Source: a bacterium (GTDB lineage Archaea; Thermoproteota; Nitrososphaeria; Nitrososphaerales; CADDZS01). From it: DNA of 8,394 bases. Below, in pieces: positions 1-6,378 of the stretch. The stretch's first letter is position 1; each line of letters begins with the position of its first letter. The stretch covers positions 1 to 8,394 of the forward strand of contig DAIDAB010000085.1 of assembly GCA_027310845.1 (NCBI GenBank), read 5' to 3'. The translations under genes and the position numbers were made by a program. Below the pieces are notes generated by a model that was given only the letters and a program-made list of their open reading frames with translations, did not search any database and was not told the origin of the DNA.

Positions 1-1791
1 ATATCAAACATGACCCCTGAATTTGGGGCAACTGCGTCGCTGTTTCCGGTTGACGACGAGACGCTGAGGTACCTCAGACTCACAGGAAGATCAGATGCGC
101 ATGTTGAATTTGTGAAAAAATATCTCGAAGCTCAGGAGATCTTTGGAGTTCCAAAACCTGGGGATATTGACTACTCACAAATTATTGAAATTGACCTTTC
201 GAAGATCGAGCCCAGTGTGGCAGGCCCGTCGCTCCCCCATGATAGAGTTGGACTAGCCAGCCTCCCCGAACACTTCATGACGGCAACTGGAGTAAAGTCC
301 GGTGAGAAAAAGAGTAGCAAGCTGACAATTGGTGAAAAAGAGTACGGCCTCTCCGACGGAGATATTGTAATAGCCGCAATCACGAGCTGCACGAACACAA
401 GCAACCCTTCGGTGATGCTGGCGGCAGGTCTCTTGGCAAAGCGCGCTGTGGAAAAGGGACTAACGGTGAAGGAGACTGTCAAGACGAGCTTGGCTCCTGG
501 CTCAATGGTCGTCACAGAGTACCTCAAATCGACCGGGCTGCTCCCATATCTTGAACAACTCGGCTTTGGTGTCGTCGGATATGGGTGCACAACATGCATA
601 GGGAACAGCGGACCACTTCTAGAGCCTGTGAGCAAGGCTATCCGGGACAATAGTCTGACAGCTGTTGCAGTGCTTTCAGGAAACAGGAATTTTGAGGCCA
701 GAATCCACCAAGAAGTCAGGGCCAATTTTCTAATGTCGCCCCCGCTTGTTGTTGCATTCGCTATCACAGGCAACATGTTAAAGGACCTCACAAAGGAGCC
801 GCTCGGAACAGGAAAAGACGGAAAACCTGTGTTCCTCAAGGACATTTGGCCTTCGCAGAAGGAAGTCAACGATTACTCCACCAGAATCAGTGCCCAGATG
901 TTCAAGAGCAGATATTCCGAAGTCTATGGCCAGAACTCAGAATGGAACAAACTTGATGCCCCCTCTGGGCTCACGTACAAGTGGGAGGCAAACAGCACGT
1001 ACATACAGAGGCCTCCATACTTTGATGATTATGCTGAACGTAAAAGTCGCGGGGCTAGAAAATTTCCCGATGTCATCGGCGCAAGGCCGTTGTTGCTACT
1101 CGGAGATTACGTCACGACTGACCACATCTCTCCGGCTGGTGCGATAGCTACCAAGTCGGTGGCTGGAAAGTACCTGATTTCTAAAGGTGTGAGCGTCGAA
1201 GATTTCAACACCTACGGGGCGAGACGCGGGAATCATCTGGTCATGATGCGTGGGACTTTTGCTAACACCAGAATCAAAAATGAGATGGTTCCAGGAATGG
1301 AAGGCCCGGTCACAAAACATTATCCCGACGGAGAAGTGCTTCCAATTTATGACGCTGCAACGAAGTACGCAAATGAAAGAGTCCCACTTGTCGTAATTGC
1401 AGGAAAAGGCTTTGGCACTGGAAGCTCGCGCGACTGGGCCGCGAAGGGACCAAAACTCTTGGGAGTTAAGGCCGTAATCACCGAGAGTTTCGAAAGGATC
1501 CACAGGAGTAATCTTGTCGGAATGGGCGTGCTTCCGCTTCAGTTTGAACAAGGCGTGACCGCGAGGACCCTCGATCTAGACGGCTCCGAGACATATGACA
1601 TAATCGGAGTAAATGAAGGAATAAAGCCAAATGGCCAAGTGAAACTAGTAATCACGCGAAAGAACGGTGAAAAGATCGAAACGCGGTTGCGCGTGAGAGT
1701 GAATTCGTTGATCGAGGTCGAATATTTTACGAGCGGAGGAATCCTTGACTATGTCCTCGAAAAGGCCGAGCAGAGAAAGAGACTAGCCTAA
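1..1791 (+). CDS. acnA: Aconitate hydratase (AcnA/IRP1-type), 5'-truncated by the window edge
   Basis: This cytosolic [4Fe-4S] enzyme interconverts citrate and isocitrate via cis-aconitate. The reading frame is open from base 1 (I-S-N before the ATG at 10), and N-M-T-P-E-F-G-A-T matches an internal family motif, so that ATG is not the start. About 300 N-terminal residues lie outside the window; 596 of the usual roughly 900 are present. All three cluster cysteines are visible, numbering from base 1: Cys130 in ITSCTNTSNPS, and Cys196 and Cys199 in GYGCTTCIGNSGP. Downstream come SGNRNFEAR (about 225-234), GDYVTTDHISPAGAI, and the mobile swivel domain with GKGFGTGSSRDWAAKGP (from about 468), which carries the catalytic Ser and the substrate-binding Arg. 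The segment normally FEGR-(I/V)-HP reads FEAR-I-HQ here. The gene ends 6 bp before a convergent winged-helix gene. Family identity is certain; a bifunctional role cannot be judged from sequence. Confidence 0.97.
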   Translation: MSNMTPEFGATASLFPVDDETLRYLRLTGRSDAHVEFVKKYLEAQEIFGVPKPGDIDYSQIIEIDLSKIEPSVAGPSLPHDRVGLASLPEHFMTATGVKSGEKKSSKLTIGEKEYGLSDGDIVIAAITSCTNTSNPSVMLAAGLLAKRAVEKGLTVKETVKTSLAPGSMVVTEYLKSTGLLPYLEQLGFGVVGYGCTTCIGNSGPLLEPVSKAIRDNSLTAVAVLSGNRNFEARIHQEVRANFLMSPPLVVAFAITGNMLKDLTKEPLGTGKDGKPVFLKDIWPSQKEVNDYSTRISAQMFKSRYSEVYGQNSEWNKLDAPSGLTYKWEANSTYIQRPPYFDDYAERKSRGARKFPDVIGARPLLLLGDYVTTDHISPAGAIATKSVAGKYLISKGVSVEDFNTYGARRGNHLVMMRGTFANTRIKNEMVPGMEGPVTKHYPDGEVLPIYDAATKYANERVPLVVIAGKGFGTGSSRDWAAKGPKLLGVKAVITESFERIHRSNLVGMGVLPLQFEQGVTARTLDLDGSETYDIIGVNEGIKPNGQVKLVITRKNGEKIETRLRVRVNSLIEVEYFTSGGILDYVLEKAEQRKRLA

Positions 1792-1797
1792 CCTGGC

Positions 1798-2181
1798 TCA
1801 AAGAGTCTTCCTTTGTTTTGATTGGACCTTTTTCGCAGACTTTCGGTGTTCCTCTTCCTTTTCTAAGATAACTGTCTCTGCAACTCTGGCCTCCAATTGC
1901 ATACCAGAGGACGCCTTCGACACCTCCCTCAGTTCACTGAGCTGGAGCGCGAGCGATGAAGCCTGCTTCCCCCGAGGCGTAACAACGTATTGAGTGACGT
2001 ATCTCAATCCGAGAAGCTTCGGCTTTGGCTCGATCAAACCCTCTCGAATCAACTGATGGAGCGCACGGCTCGCTGAGCTACTGCTTTTGCACGCCTTGGT
2101 CGCTTCAGTGTAACTGATCACATCGGCCTTCTTTCTTGCGATGTAAGCTAGTAATGCAACATCTGTGACTGGGCGGCGCAA
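1798..2181 (-). CDS. Winged-helix DNA-binding protein, probable transcriptional regulator
   Basis: This 127-aa basic protein has the layout of a one-domain winged helix. An N-terminal helix (about 5-16, DVALLAYIARK) is followed by a helix-turn-helix (about 22-49, YTEATKACKSSSSASRALHQ then LIREGLIEPKP). A beta wing follows (about 57-71), ending in VTPRGKQA, a closing motif common in MarR/PadR-like and other archaeal wHTH proteins. The C-terminal part (about 75-127) is helical and highly charged, with a Lys/Arg/Gln tail; it could dimerise or bind DNA non-specifically. No effector domain or metal-binding Cys/His cluster is seen, only one Cys. The start is TTG; no ATG in frame gives a complete first helix, and a good TATA-like box lies upstream. 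An in-frame GTG at residue 21 would cut into the fold. It is convergent with aconitase (6 bp). A local-repressor role is inference; its target is unknown. Confidence 0.85.
   Translation of the reverse strand: MRRPVTDVALLAYIARKKADVISYTEATKACKSSSSASRALHQLIREGLIEPKPKLLGLRYVTQYVVTPRGKQASSLALQLSELREVSKASSGMQLEARVAETVILEKEEEHRKSAKKVQSKQRKTL
1806..1832 (+). terminator. Possible T-rich terminator for aconitase
   Basis: Just past the aconitase stop the + strand carries closely spaced T tracts (CTTTGTTTTG, then CCTTTTTC at about 1826-1832). Archaeal RNA polymerase terminates at such U-rich stretches without a hairpin. The tract lies inside the 3' end of the convergent winged-helix gene, so the two transcripts would overlap. 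T-richness could also simply reflect Lys/Gln codons of that gene. Confidence 0.3.
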
Positions 2182-2210
2182 CTCGTTAGTTTCTGCTTGA
2201 TTGGCAGTCG

Positions 2211-2223
2211 ATATAATAATAAA
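2211..2223 (-). promoter_or_regulatory. TATA box for the winged-helix gene
   Basis: On the minus strand the stretch TTTATTATTATAT is the most AT-rich run in this gap. It is centred about 36 bp upstream of the TTG start, which would put the transcription start near 2190 and give a leader of roughly 10 nt. That fits archaeal short-leader transcripts and supports the TTG start. No purine-rich BRE was confidently recognised. Confidence 0.5.
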
Positions 2224-2282
2224 TCGAATCTCAACTATTGAGAAGGTTCACTCTTTTTCAGCAGCATGGTCTATGGAATGAA

Positions 2283-2585
2283 CTAGCCTTTCCAGATTCC
2301 AACTGCGAATCCGACTGTCCAGAATATCGGGAACGAGTAGAATATGGGGCCGAGGTGCTGGGCCTGCGAGAGAAAAATCGCGACCGCATGACTGAAAACG
2401 TAGTTTACGCTGAGCAGCGGGATGCTGAGTCCGAGAACACCAGCGAGAAGGATGCCAGCTACTATGAGAAAAGCCGAAGTCACGGCCTTCTTCGCTCCTA
2501 CTCCAAAGAGCAGTCCTGCAACGAAAAGCATGAGAATGGTTAGGAGACCTGAGAATGCTTCAAACCCACTTGGAATCGTAGTCAT
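2283..2585 (-). CDS. Small integral membrane protein of unknown function
   Basis: This 100-aa, strongly hydrophobic protein has about three membrane spans: FSGLLTILMLFVAGLLFGV (about 11-29), a second around 34-54 (VTSAFLIVAGILLAGVLGLS), and a C-terminal one (about 80-98, PIFYSFPIFWTVGFAVG). A fourth, weaker hydrophobic stretch (YVFSHAVAIFLS) lies between. A short positive loop (G-A-K-K) separates spans one and two, suggesting that loop faces the cytoplasm. No catalytic or ligand motif is visible. I chose the ATG at 2585 because an AAGGTG ribosome-binding site lies 9 nt upstream; a GTG 12 nt earlier (2597) overlaps that site and is less likely. The antisense frame over the same region is low-complexity and charged, typical of a shadow. 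I do not recognise the family. Confidence 0.8.
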   Translation of the reverse strand: MTTIPSGFEAFSGLLTILMLFVAGLLFGVGAKKAVTSAFLIVAGILLAGVLGLSIPLLSVNYVFSHAVAIFLSQAQHLGPIFYSFPIFWTVGFAVGIWKG

Positions 2586-2589
2586 GACT

Positions 2590-2600
2590 TGTTGCACCTT
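2590..2600 (-). promoter_or_regulatory. Shine-Dalgarno site deciding the membrane-protein start
   Basis: Minus-strand AAGGTG is followed by a 9-nt spacer and ATG (2585). It matches the anti-SD end of archaeal 16S rRNA and favours this ATG over the GTG embedded in the site itself. Confidence 0.5.
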
Positions 2601-2772
2601 CTACACAAAGAGCATCAAAGGGTTTGTATTATGCCATGTAGTGCACGGAAGATAGAGCCTTTGGTTTAGAAATCATGACAACGCTCGTGAGATAGTTCGC
2701 ACACATGGAGGAAAACTTCCGCATACAAGCAACGCTTTAGGGCTCATTATCCAACCAGAAGAATGTAGATTC

Positions 2773-2787
2773 TAACAGCTGCTGTTA
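2773..2787. repeat. Perfect palindrome, 7-bp arms and 1-bp centre
   Basis: TAACAGC-T-GCTGTTA is a perfect inverted repeat about 190 bp upstream of the membrane-protein start and about 75 bp past the GIY-YIG stop. The size and near-zero spacer suit a dimeric-regulator operator better than an RNA hairpin, which would lack a loop. No second copy was noticed in the window. A regulatory role is inference. Confidence 0.35.
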
Positions 2788-2863
2788 CAAATCCTACAAG
2801 TGCTTAGTTCTGCTTTGAGAGACAAACCAGAACTTGATTGTGGGTGTTTTATCCTTGTCTTAG

Positions 2864-3124
2864 TTAGAAAGATAGGAGCGGGGCTAGGCATAGTTCCATC
2901 TTCTTCTTGCGTTCCATTCCCTTGATCTCTATTTCGCGCCTGAGAGCCTTTGACTTTGATCTGTAGCGCTCGAGATGAACAAGCTCAACAGGGCGCCTGG
3001 ATCGAGTAAACTTTGAAGCCCGTCCAGAGTTGTGAAGCCGTAATCTCCCCTTCGGATTGACCGTATAGCCAGTATAGATCTCCCCCTTTGAGCATCTCAA
3101 GAGGTAGACATAGTGTGATTTCAA
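2864..3124 (-). CDS. GIY-YIG domain mini-nuclease (UPF0213/YhbQ-like)
   Basis: This 86-aa protein consists almost entirely of a GIY-YIG endonuclease domain. The two hallmark tracts are Y-V-Y at 5-7 and Y-T-G at 17-19. The conserved Arg27 follows, then the H31-N-S-G segment, S-K-F-T-R-S-R-R-P-V-E-L (about 37-48), and the metal-binding Glu64 in LRREIEIKG. Length and order match the stand-alone UPF0213 group, which is widespread in bacteria and archaea and suspected to nick or process nucleic acid; a precise substrate is not established. The catalytic set looks intact. The start is TTG, supported by GGAG 7 nt upstream and by the expected short N-terminus before the first beta strand. The gene is divergent from the UPF0148-like gene and shares its roughly 95-bp upstream region. 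It has no partner genes suggesting a homing or restriction role. Confidence 0.9.
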   Translation of the reverse strand: MKSHYVYLLRCSKGEIYTGYTVNPKGRLRLHNSGRASKFTRSRRPVELVHLERYRSKSKALRREIEIKGMERKKKMELCLAPLLSF

Positions 3125-3187
3125 GGCTTTTCTCCAGCGCTACCCCTTCACAATTCGACTCAATTAAGTTTCCCAGATTTGAGTGAA

Positions 3188-3199
3188 TTCTTAAATTGC
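3188..3199 (+). promoter_or_regulatory. TATA-like box for the UPF0148-like gene
   Basis: TTCTTAAATTG is centred about 27 bp upstream of the ATG at 3221, the spacing expected if the transcript starts at or next to that ATG (leaderless). This supports 3221 over the in-frame ATG at 3203 and TTG at 3179. A second AT-rich site (CAATTAAG, about 3161-3168) lies between the divergent genes and could serve GIY-YIG or the upstream ATG. Confidence 0.35.
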
Positions 3200-3220
3200 A
3201 GTATGGAAAATTCATGTAGT

Positions 3221-3631
3221 ATGTCCACTGGTCAGAGCCTCACGCAGAAAGAAAGGATGGCCTTAACCGCTGAGATGATGCGTTTAGGGGCGACGCTCCT
3301 GAGAGAGGCCTGCCCGAAATGCGGCGGTGTTCAGATTAAGTTCCAAGGTCGAATCTTTTGTACATCAGAGGACGACCTTGAAGCAGCACTTTCGCCAGAG
3401 GAAGTTCAAGAACCCCAGGGGAGGACCGGATCAAAGCAGGAGACTGCAAAGACAGTCGAGTCAAAGGTTGAGCCATCGCAGGAGAATGTAGCAATCAGAG
3501 TATTATTAGAGCAGAAACTAGCCGCCGTTTCAAAACAGCTTGAAACCTCAACTGATGTCGAGGAGCAAACGAAATTGCTAGACCTGATCTCAAAATACGT
3601 AGAGACGATTGAGAAACTCAAAAAGCAGTGA
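3221..3631 (+). CDS. UPF0148 / SSSCA1 (p27 autoantigen)-like zinc protein with coiled-coil tail
   Basis: This 136-aa protein has an N-terminal helix (about 9-30, E-R-M-A-L-T-A-E-M-M-R-L-G-A-T-L-L) leading into CPKCGG (31-36) and, after a beta hairpin, G-R-I-F-C (43-47). That order is the signature of the archaeal UPF0148 family and of eukaryotic Sjogren's syndrome/scleroderma autoantigen 1. The usual fourth ligand is absent: where CPxC is typical the sequence reads C-T-S-E-D-D. A Glu/Gln/Lys-rich, probably disordered linker (about 55-85) follows. A C-terminal amphipathic helix (about 88-136, ending E-T-I-E-K-L-K-K-Q) probably forms a coiled coil. The function of the archaeal family is unknown. 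The start was chosen from the TATA spacing and the family's short N-terminus; starts at 3203 or 3179 are possible. A zinc-ribbon gene follows 78 bp downstream on the same strand. Confidence 0.85.
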   Translation: MSTGQSLTQKERMALTAEMMRLGATLLREACPKCGGVQIKFQGRIFCTSEDDLEAALSPEEVQEPQGRTGSKQETAKTVESKVEPSQENVAIRVLLEQKLAAVSKQLETSTDVEEQTKLLDLISKYVETIEKLKKQ

Positions 3632-3709
3632 TGAAAGAAATTTCTTCCAAAGGAAAGCCTTTCAAACAATCGTCATGCTATTGAACTCCAAACTGCAAGT
3701 AGAAAATCA

Positions 3710-3901
3710 ATGTCATCCAAGAAAAACAAAGAACAGTACATTCCAGAGTGCTTTGCATGCGGGAGGAAGGTTCCCATTCCAGAGGAGGGAAACCACCTCG
3801 GCGACGAGATCATCTGTGACTCTTGCAGGGAAGAAATGGTCTCTTCACTTGAAGATGCATGGGTAAAGCAATCTGCGTTCCTAGATTCCGCTTTGAACTA
3901 G
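3710..3901 (+). CDS. Small C4 zinc-ribbon protein
   Basis: This 63-aa acidic protein carries two CxxC knuckles, C14-F-A-C17 and C36-D-S-C39. The 18 residues between them contain H29-L-G-D, which resembles the D-E-I-I-C approach of treble-clef or rubredoxin-like ribbons. The C-terminus (about 40-63) is helical and acidic (EEMVSSLEDAW). There is no transmembrane segment and no second domain, so it is probably a structural zinc protein that binds another protein or nucleic acid; I cannot name a family. The start ATG follows an A-rich stretch without a clear Shine-Dalgarno site. The gene may be co-transcribed with the UPF0148-like gene 78 bp upstream. It ends 7 bp from the convergent S9 peptidase gene, with a T6 run just after its stop. 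An overlapping frame starting at 3609 is a shadow. Confidence 0.8.
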   Translation: MSSKKNKEQYIPECFACGRKVPIPEEGNHLGDEIICDSCREEMVSSLEDAWVKQSAFLDSALN

Positions 3902-3910
3902 GCTTTTTTC
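3902..3910 (+). terminator. T6 tract terminator after the zinc-ribbon gene
   Basis: GCTTTTTTC directly follows the TAG stop at 3899-3901. A run of six T on the coding strand is sufficient for archaeal intrinsic termination. It fits the need to stop before running antisense into the S9 peptidase gene, whose stop codon begins inside this tract. Confidence 0.5.
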
Positions 3911-5720
3911 ACCCAGACAGATGTTTCTCCAGAAAAGACACTGATCTCTTGTATGCATCGATCTTGTTCTCTATCTTCCTAAAGCCATGCCCTTCGTCTT
4001 GGTAGAACTTGAAATCGACATGCTTTCCAAGTCTCAGGAGCTCGTCTCTTGCCTGCTCAGACTCTTCCAAAGGGCATCTCGGATCGTGCGCGCCTGCAAT
4101 TACCTGAACTGGCGCGCGGATCCTATCTAGAAAGAAGACTGGAGAAGCCTCACGTAGCCTCTCTTCGTCTTTTTCAGGATCGCCCATATTTTGGAGGTCC
4201 CAGTGGCGCAGATCTTCCCTTTCGTTTTTGATTTCGGTGAACCAGTTGAGGAAAGGTACGAGTGCTGAGCCGCATATCCATCTATCTGGGTACTTGGAAA
4301 GTGCGCACATTGTAAGATACCCACCAAAGGAGCCACCCGTGACAGCAATTCTCATTGGGTCAGCGATTCCTTTCTCGACTAGGTAGTCCCAACCGCTTGC
4401 GCAATCAGCAAGGTCGAGATCCCCCATCACGAAGCGGTTAGCCTCTCTGAATTTTTTCCCATAACCCGCGCTTCCCCTGTAGTTTGGAGAGAGTATCACA
4501 ATGCCAATCGAGCTCAGTACTTGCTTTATTGGATCCCAAATATTGAGTTCTTGCGCCGTCGGTCCTCCATGAATGTCAATCACAGCTTTGAGTCGCTTCC
4601 CACTTCCTGCCTCTTTTGGCATGAAAAGCAGCGCTGGAATCTCGAGTCCGTCTTTCTTGCATTTGTAATAAACCTGCCTTCCCTCGACAAAGTCGCTAGT
4701 GTCTATGTCCGATGGCAAGCTGTCTGTGAGCTGCATGAACTTTTTGCTTTCAAAATCATACTTCCAAAGATCTGCTGGATTCTTCGGTCCAGTAAAAAGA
4801 AGCACGATTGCGCGATCATCATGAGTGAATTTGGGACTGGAAATTACTCCATGTTTGAAATCAAGAATACTTGGTCCGCTAAGGTCAAGATCATGAACCA
4901 CGAGCCTGATGTCTCCTTCCATGTTCATAGAGTAAGCCACCTTCTTTCCATCATGGGAAAACACCGGGCCGTAGTACTCATACTTTGAATCTGTCAACCA
5001 GTCTATCTGATTTGTAGCGATGTCCCAGAGGCCAACATCGTAGGAGCCCTTTGAAGAAGAAACGAAAGCGATTTTCTTTCCGTCTGGTGACCATTCGGGG
5101 TCGTTTGCATCGATGAATTTACCTGTTTTGGGATCCTTGAGCCTTAATATTTCTCCACCATCCAATGAGGTTACAAAGAGTCCGCTGTCCTGTCCCGTGA
5201 CACTGCTTGCAAAGGCTATCTTTGAATCAACTGGAGAAAGAAGTACTTGATAATCAGAAAACTCGTGATCGCTGATTCGCTCTATCGAGCCGTCTTCAAT
5301 TTTCATCACATATATTGCGAATGAACCGCTCATGTTTGAGACAAATGCTACTCTCTTTCCATCTTGGGATAGGGAAGGCTCCGGGAGTATGGAGAAATCG
5401 GTGCCCGGCGTCAAGTTCTTTGGCTCTCCTTTCTCAATGTCAACAAGGAACAGGTCGAAATTCTCATCTCCTTGATAATCTTGCCCATAAAGTAGGGACT
5501 TCCCATCAGGAGCGAATTTCGCGCCGAGCTTACTTTCGGAGTCAAAAGTGAACTGGCTTGATTGCATGGAGGTTTCTGAGAGTTGACCCAGATACAGCTG
5601 CCACTGCCCGCTTTTGTTCGACGAGAACGTCATTCTGTCGCCGACCCTCGAAAGGTCAAAGGAGCGCACATTTGGAACAGCGAACAGAGATTCGATGTTT
5701 AGCTTCGTATACTGATTCAC
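3909..5720 (-). CDS. S9-family serine peptidase (prolyl oligopeptidase / acylaminoacyl-peptidase type)
   Basis: This cytosolic peptidase would cleave short peptides or N-acylated oligopeptides; the propeller keeps folded proteins out. The first 340 or so residues contain about seven blade repeats of the PD40/TolB kind (for example WSPDGKKIAFVSSSKGSYDV, LSQDGKRVAFVSN, FSHDGKKVAYSMN). A linker leads to the alpha/beta-hydrolase domain with IDIHGGPTAQ (oxyanion region). The catalytic triad is intact, numbering from the GTG at 5720: Ser464 in GGSFGGY, Asp546 in GAHDPRCP, His578 in DEGHGF. No signal peptide is present. The frame stays open back to a TTG at 5804, but the extra N-terminus looks non-coding. 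GTG at 5720 gives M-N-Q-Y-T-K-L-N-I-E-S-L-F, the normal family opening; GTG at 5741 is the alternative. About 603 aa is a full-length S9 protein. Exo- versus endopeptidase preference cannot be read from sequence. Confidence 0.95.
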   Translation of the reverse strand: MNQYTKLNIESLFAVPNVRSFDLSRVGDRMTFSSNKSGQWQLYLGQLSETSMQSSQFTFDSESKLGAKFAPDGKSLLYGQDYQGDENFDLFLVDIEKGEPKNLTPGTDFSILPEPSLSQDGKRVAFVSNMSGSFAIYVMKIEDGSIERISDHEFSDYQVLLSPVDSKIAFASSVTGQDSGLFVTSLDGGEILRLKDPKTGKFIDANDPEWSPDGKKIAFVSSSKGSYDVGLWDIATNQIDWLTDSKYEYYGPVFSHDGKKVAYSMNMEGDIRLVVHDLDLSGPSILDFKHGVISSPKFTHDDRAIVLLFTGPKNPADLWKYDFESKKFMQLTDSLPSDIDTSDFVEGRQVYYKCKKDGLEIPALLFMPKEAGSGKRLKAVIDIHGGPTAQELNIWDPIKQVLSSIGIVILSPNYRGSAGYGKKFREANRFVMGDLDLADCASGWDYLVEKGIADPMRIAVTGGSFGGYLTMCALSKYPDRWICGSALVPFLNWFTEIKNEREDLRHWDLQNMGDPEKDEERLREASPVFFLDRIRAPVQVIAGAHDPRCPLEESEQARDELLRLGKHVDFKFYQDEGHGFRKIENKIDAYKRSVSFLEKHLSG

Positions 5721-5779
5721 CCCAATAACTCTCGAGAACACGTCTTTAGGTTTTGTCCTAAAACACTGCGCACGGAGTA

Positions 5780-5792
5780 ATAGAAAATTAGA
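5780..5792. promoter_or_regulatory. AT-rich divergent promoter element (S9 peptidase / peroxiredoxin)
   Basis: The gap between the divergent S9 and peroxiredoxin genes holds one AT-rich core, read as TCTAATTTTCTA on the minus strand and TAGAAAATTAGA on the plus strand. It could be a TATA box for either gene: minus-strand transcription would start near 5760, ahead of GTG 5741/5720, and plus-strand transcription near 5812, ahead of ATG 5834. A second box, GGTATAATC at 5820-5828, is too close to the peroxiredoxin ATG to drive it. Confidence 0.3.
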
Positions 5793-5833
5793 AAAGCAAG
5801 GCAATTGAAACTTGGTCTAGGTATAATCACAAC

Positions 5834-6304
5834 ATGGTAGAAGTAGGTCAGAAGGCTCCAGAAATAGAGCTCGTGGATACGGAGAGAAAACCTGTCAAGA
5901 TTTCAGATTTCAAGGGAAAGACAACGGTGCTTGCATTCTATCCTGGCGCGTTCACGGGGGTGTGCACAAAGGAAATGTGCACGTTTAGAGATAGTATGTC
6001 GAAATTCAATTCGCTCGATGCAAACGTTGTGGGAATCAGCGTAGATCCGCCATTCTCAAACAAGGCGTTCAAAGATGCGAACAAGCTCAACTTTGTGATT
6101 TTGAGCGACTATGCAAGAAATGGAGTCAGAACATATGGCGTTGCGCACGAGGACTTTGTGGGATTAAAAGGGTACACCGCAGCCAAGAGATCGGTCTTTG
6201 TTTTGGATAAGGATGGTGTTGTCCAGTTCAAGTGGATTGCGGATAATCCTGGCATTGAGCCAAACTATGAGCAGGTTGCTAAAGAAGTGGAAAAGCTAAG
6301 GTAA
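5834..6304 (+). CDS. Peroxiredoxin, BCP/PrxQ-AhpE type
   Basis: This 156-aa thioredoxin-fold peroxidase reduces H2O2 and organic peroxides in the cytosol. The active-site signature P37-G-A-F-T41-G-V-C44 is complete; Cys44 is the peroxidatic cysteine. Cys49, five residues later (TKEMC), matches the resolving cysteine of atypical two-Cys PrxQ enzymes, so an intramolecular disulfide recycled by thioredoxin or a similar donor is likely. Other family marks are V-G-Q-K-A-P at the start, V-V-G-I-S-V-D (about 65-71), F-V-I-L-S-D (about 87-92) and R-S-V-F-V-L-D (about 119-125). Arg119 in the K-R-S segment is the usual second active-site residue. Length is standard. The ATG start has a weak AGGT 11 nt upstream and no competing start. 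The gene stands alone between a divergent peptidase and a convergent zinc ribbon; constitutive or peroxide-responsive control cannot be told. Confidence 0.95.
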   Translation: MVEVGQKAPEIELVDTERKPVKISDFKGKTTVLAFYPGAFTGVCTKEMCTFRDSMSKFNSLDANVVGISVDPPFSNKAFKDANKLNFVILSDYARNGVRTYGVAHEDFVGLKGYTAAKRSVFVLDKDGVVQFKWIADNPGIEPNYEQVAKEVEKLR

Positions 6305-6338
6305 GCAAGATCTACTACTCTATACACTGGACTTGCGG

Positions 6339-6378
6339 GCAGGGACTAATTTGCTCTGGTGAGTGCACTAGTCCCGGC
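6339..6378. terminator. Hairpin between convergent peroxiredoxin and zinc-ribbon genes
   Basis: GGGACTA (6342-6348) pairs perfectly with TAGTCCC (6369-6375). The stem extends past one A/G mismatch by two more G-C pairs (6339-6340 with 6377-6378), giving nine pairs around a 20-nt loop. It sits 35 nt after the peroxiredoxin stop and abuts the zinc-ribbon stop. Its symmetry would act on both transcripts as terminator, RNA-end protector or processing site. No strong T run follows, so classical termination is doubtful. Confidence 0.4.

Larger units (their letters stand above)
2586..2863. other. Gene-poor spacer of about 280 bp
   Basis: I see no ORF above about 32 codons with any protein-like character on either strand, and no tRNA-like fold. 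It contains a weak AT-rich box (about 2624-2633, minus strand) that could serve the membrane-protein gene, and a perfect palindrome at 2773-2787. The remainder could be 3' UTR of the GIY-YIG gene plus promoter of the membrane-protein gene, or hold an unrecognised small RNA. Confidence 0.5.

Noticed and set aside
171..869. 232-codon minus-strand frame inside aconitase
   Set aside because: Antisense shadow of a certain gene; no domain-like sequence of its own.
1096..1551. 151-codon minus-strand frame inside aconitase
   Set aside because: Antisense shadow; composition follows the aconitase codons.
2238..2543. 101-codon plus-strand frame opposite the membrane protein
   Set aside because: Its charged, low-complexity product is the expected complement of a hydrophobic gene; the minus strand has the SD site and real membrane spans.
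2660..2860. Possible tRNA or small RNA in the spacer
   Set aside because: No cloverleaf, T-arm consensus or other recognised RNA fold could be traced by eye.
2864..3124. GIY-YIG gene as a homing endonuclease or mobile element
   Set aside because: It is a stand-alone UPF0213-type domain with no DNA-binding extension, intron or repeats around it.
4521..4988. 155-codon plus-strand frame inside the S9 peptidase
   Set aside because: Antisense shadow of a gene with intact propeller repeats and triad.
5721..5804. 28-codon N-terminal extension of the S9 peptidase from TTG 5804
   Set aside because: The extra residues do not resemble a signal peptide or the family N-terminus and overlap the likely promoter; GTG 5720 gives the usual opening.
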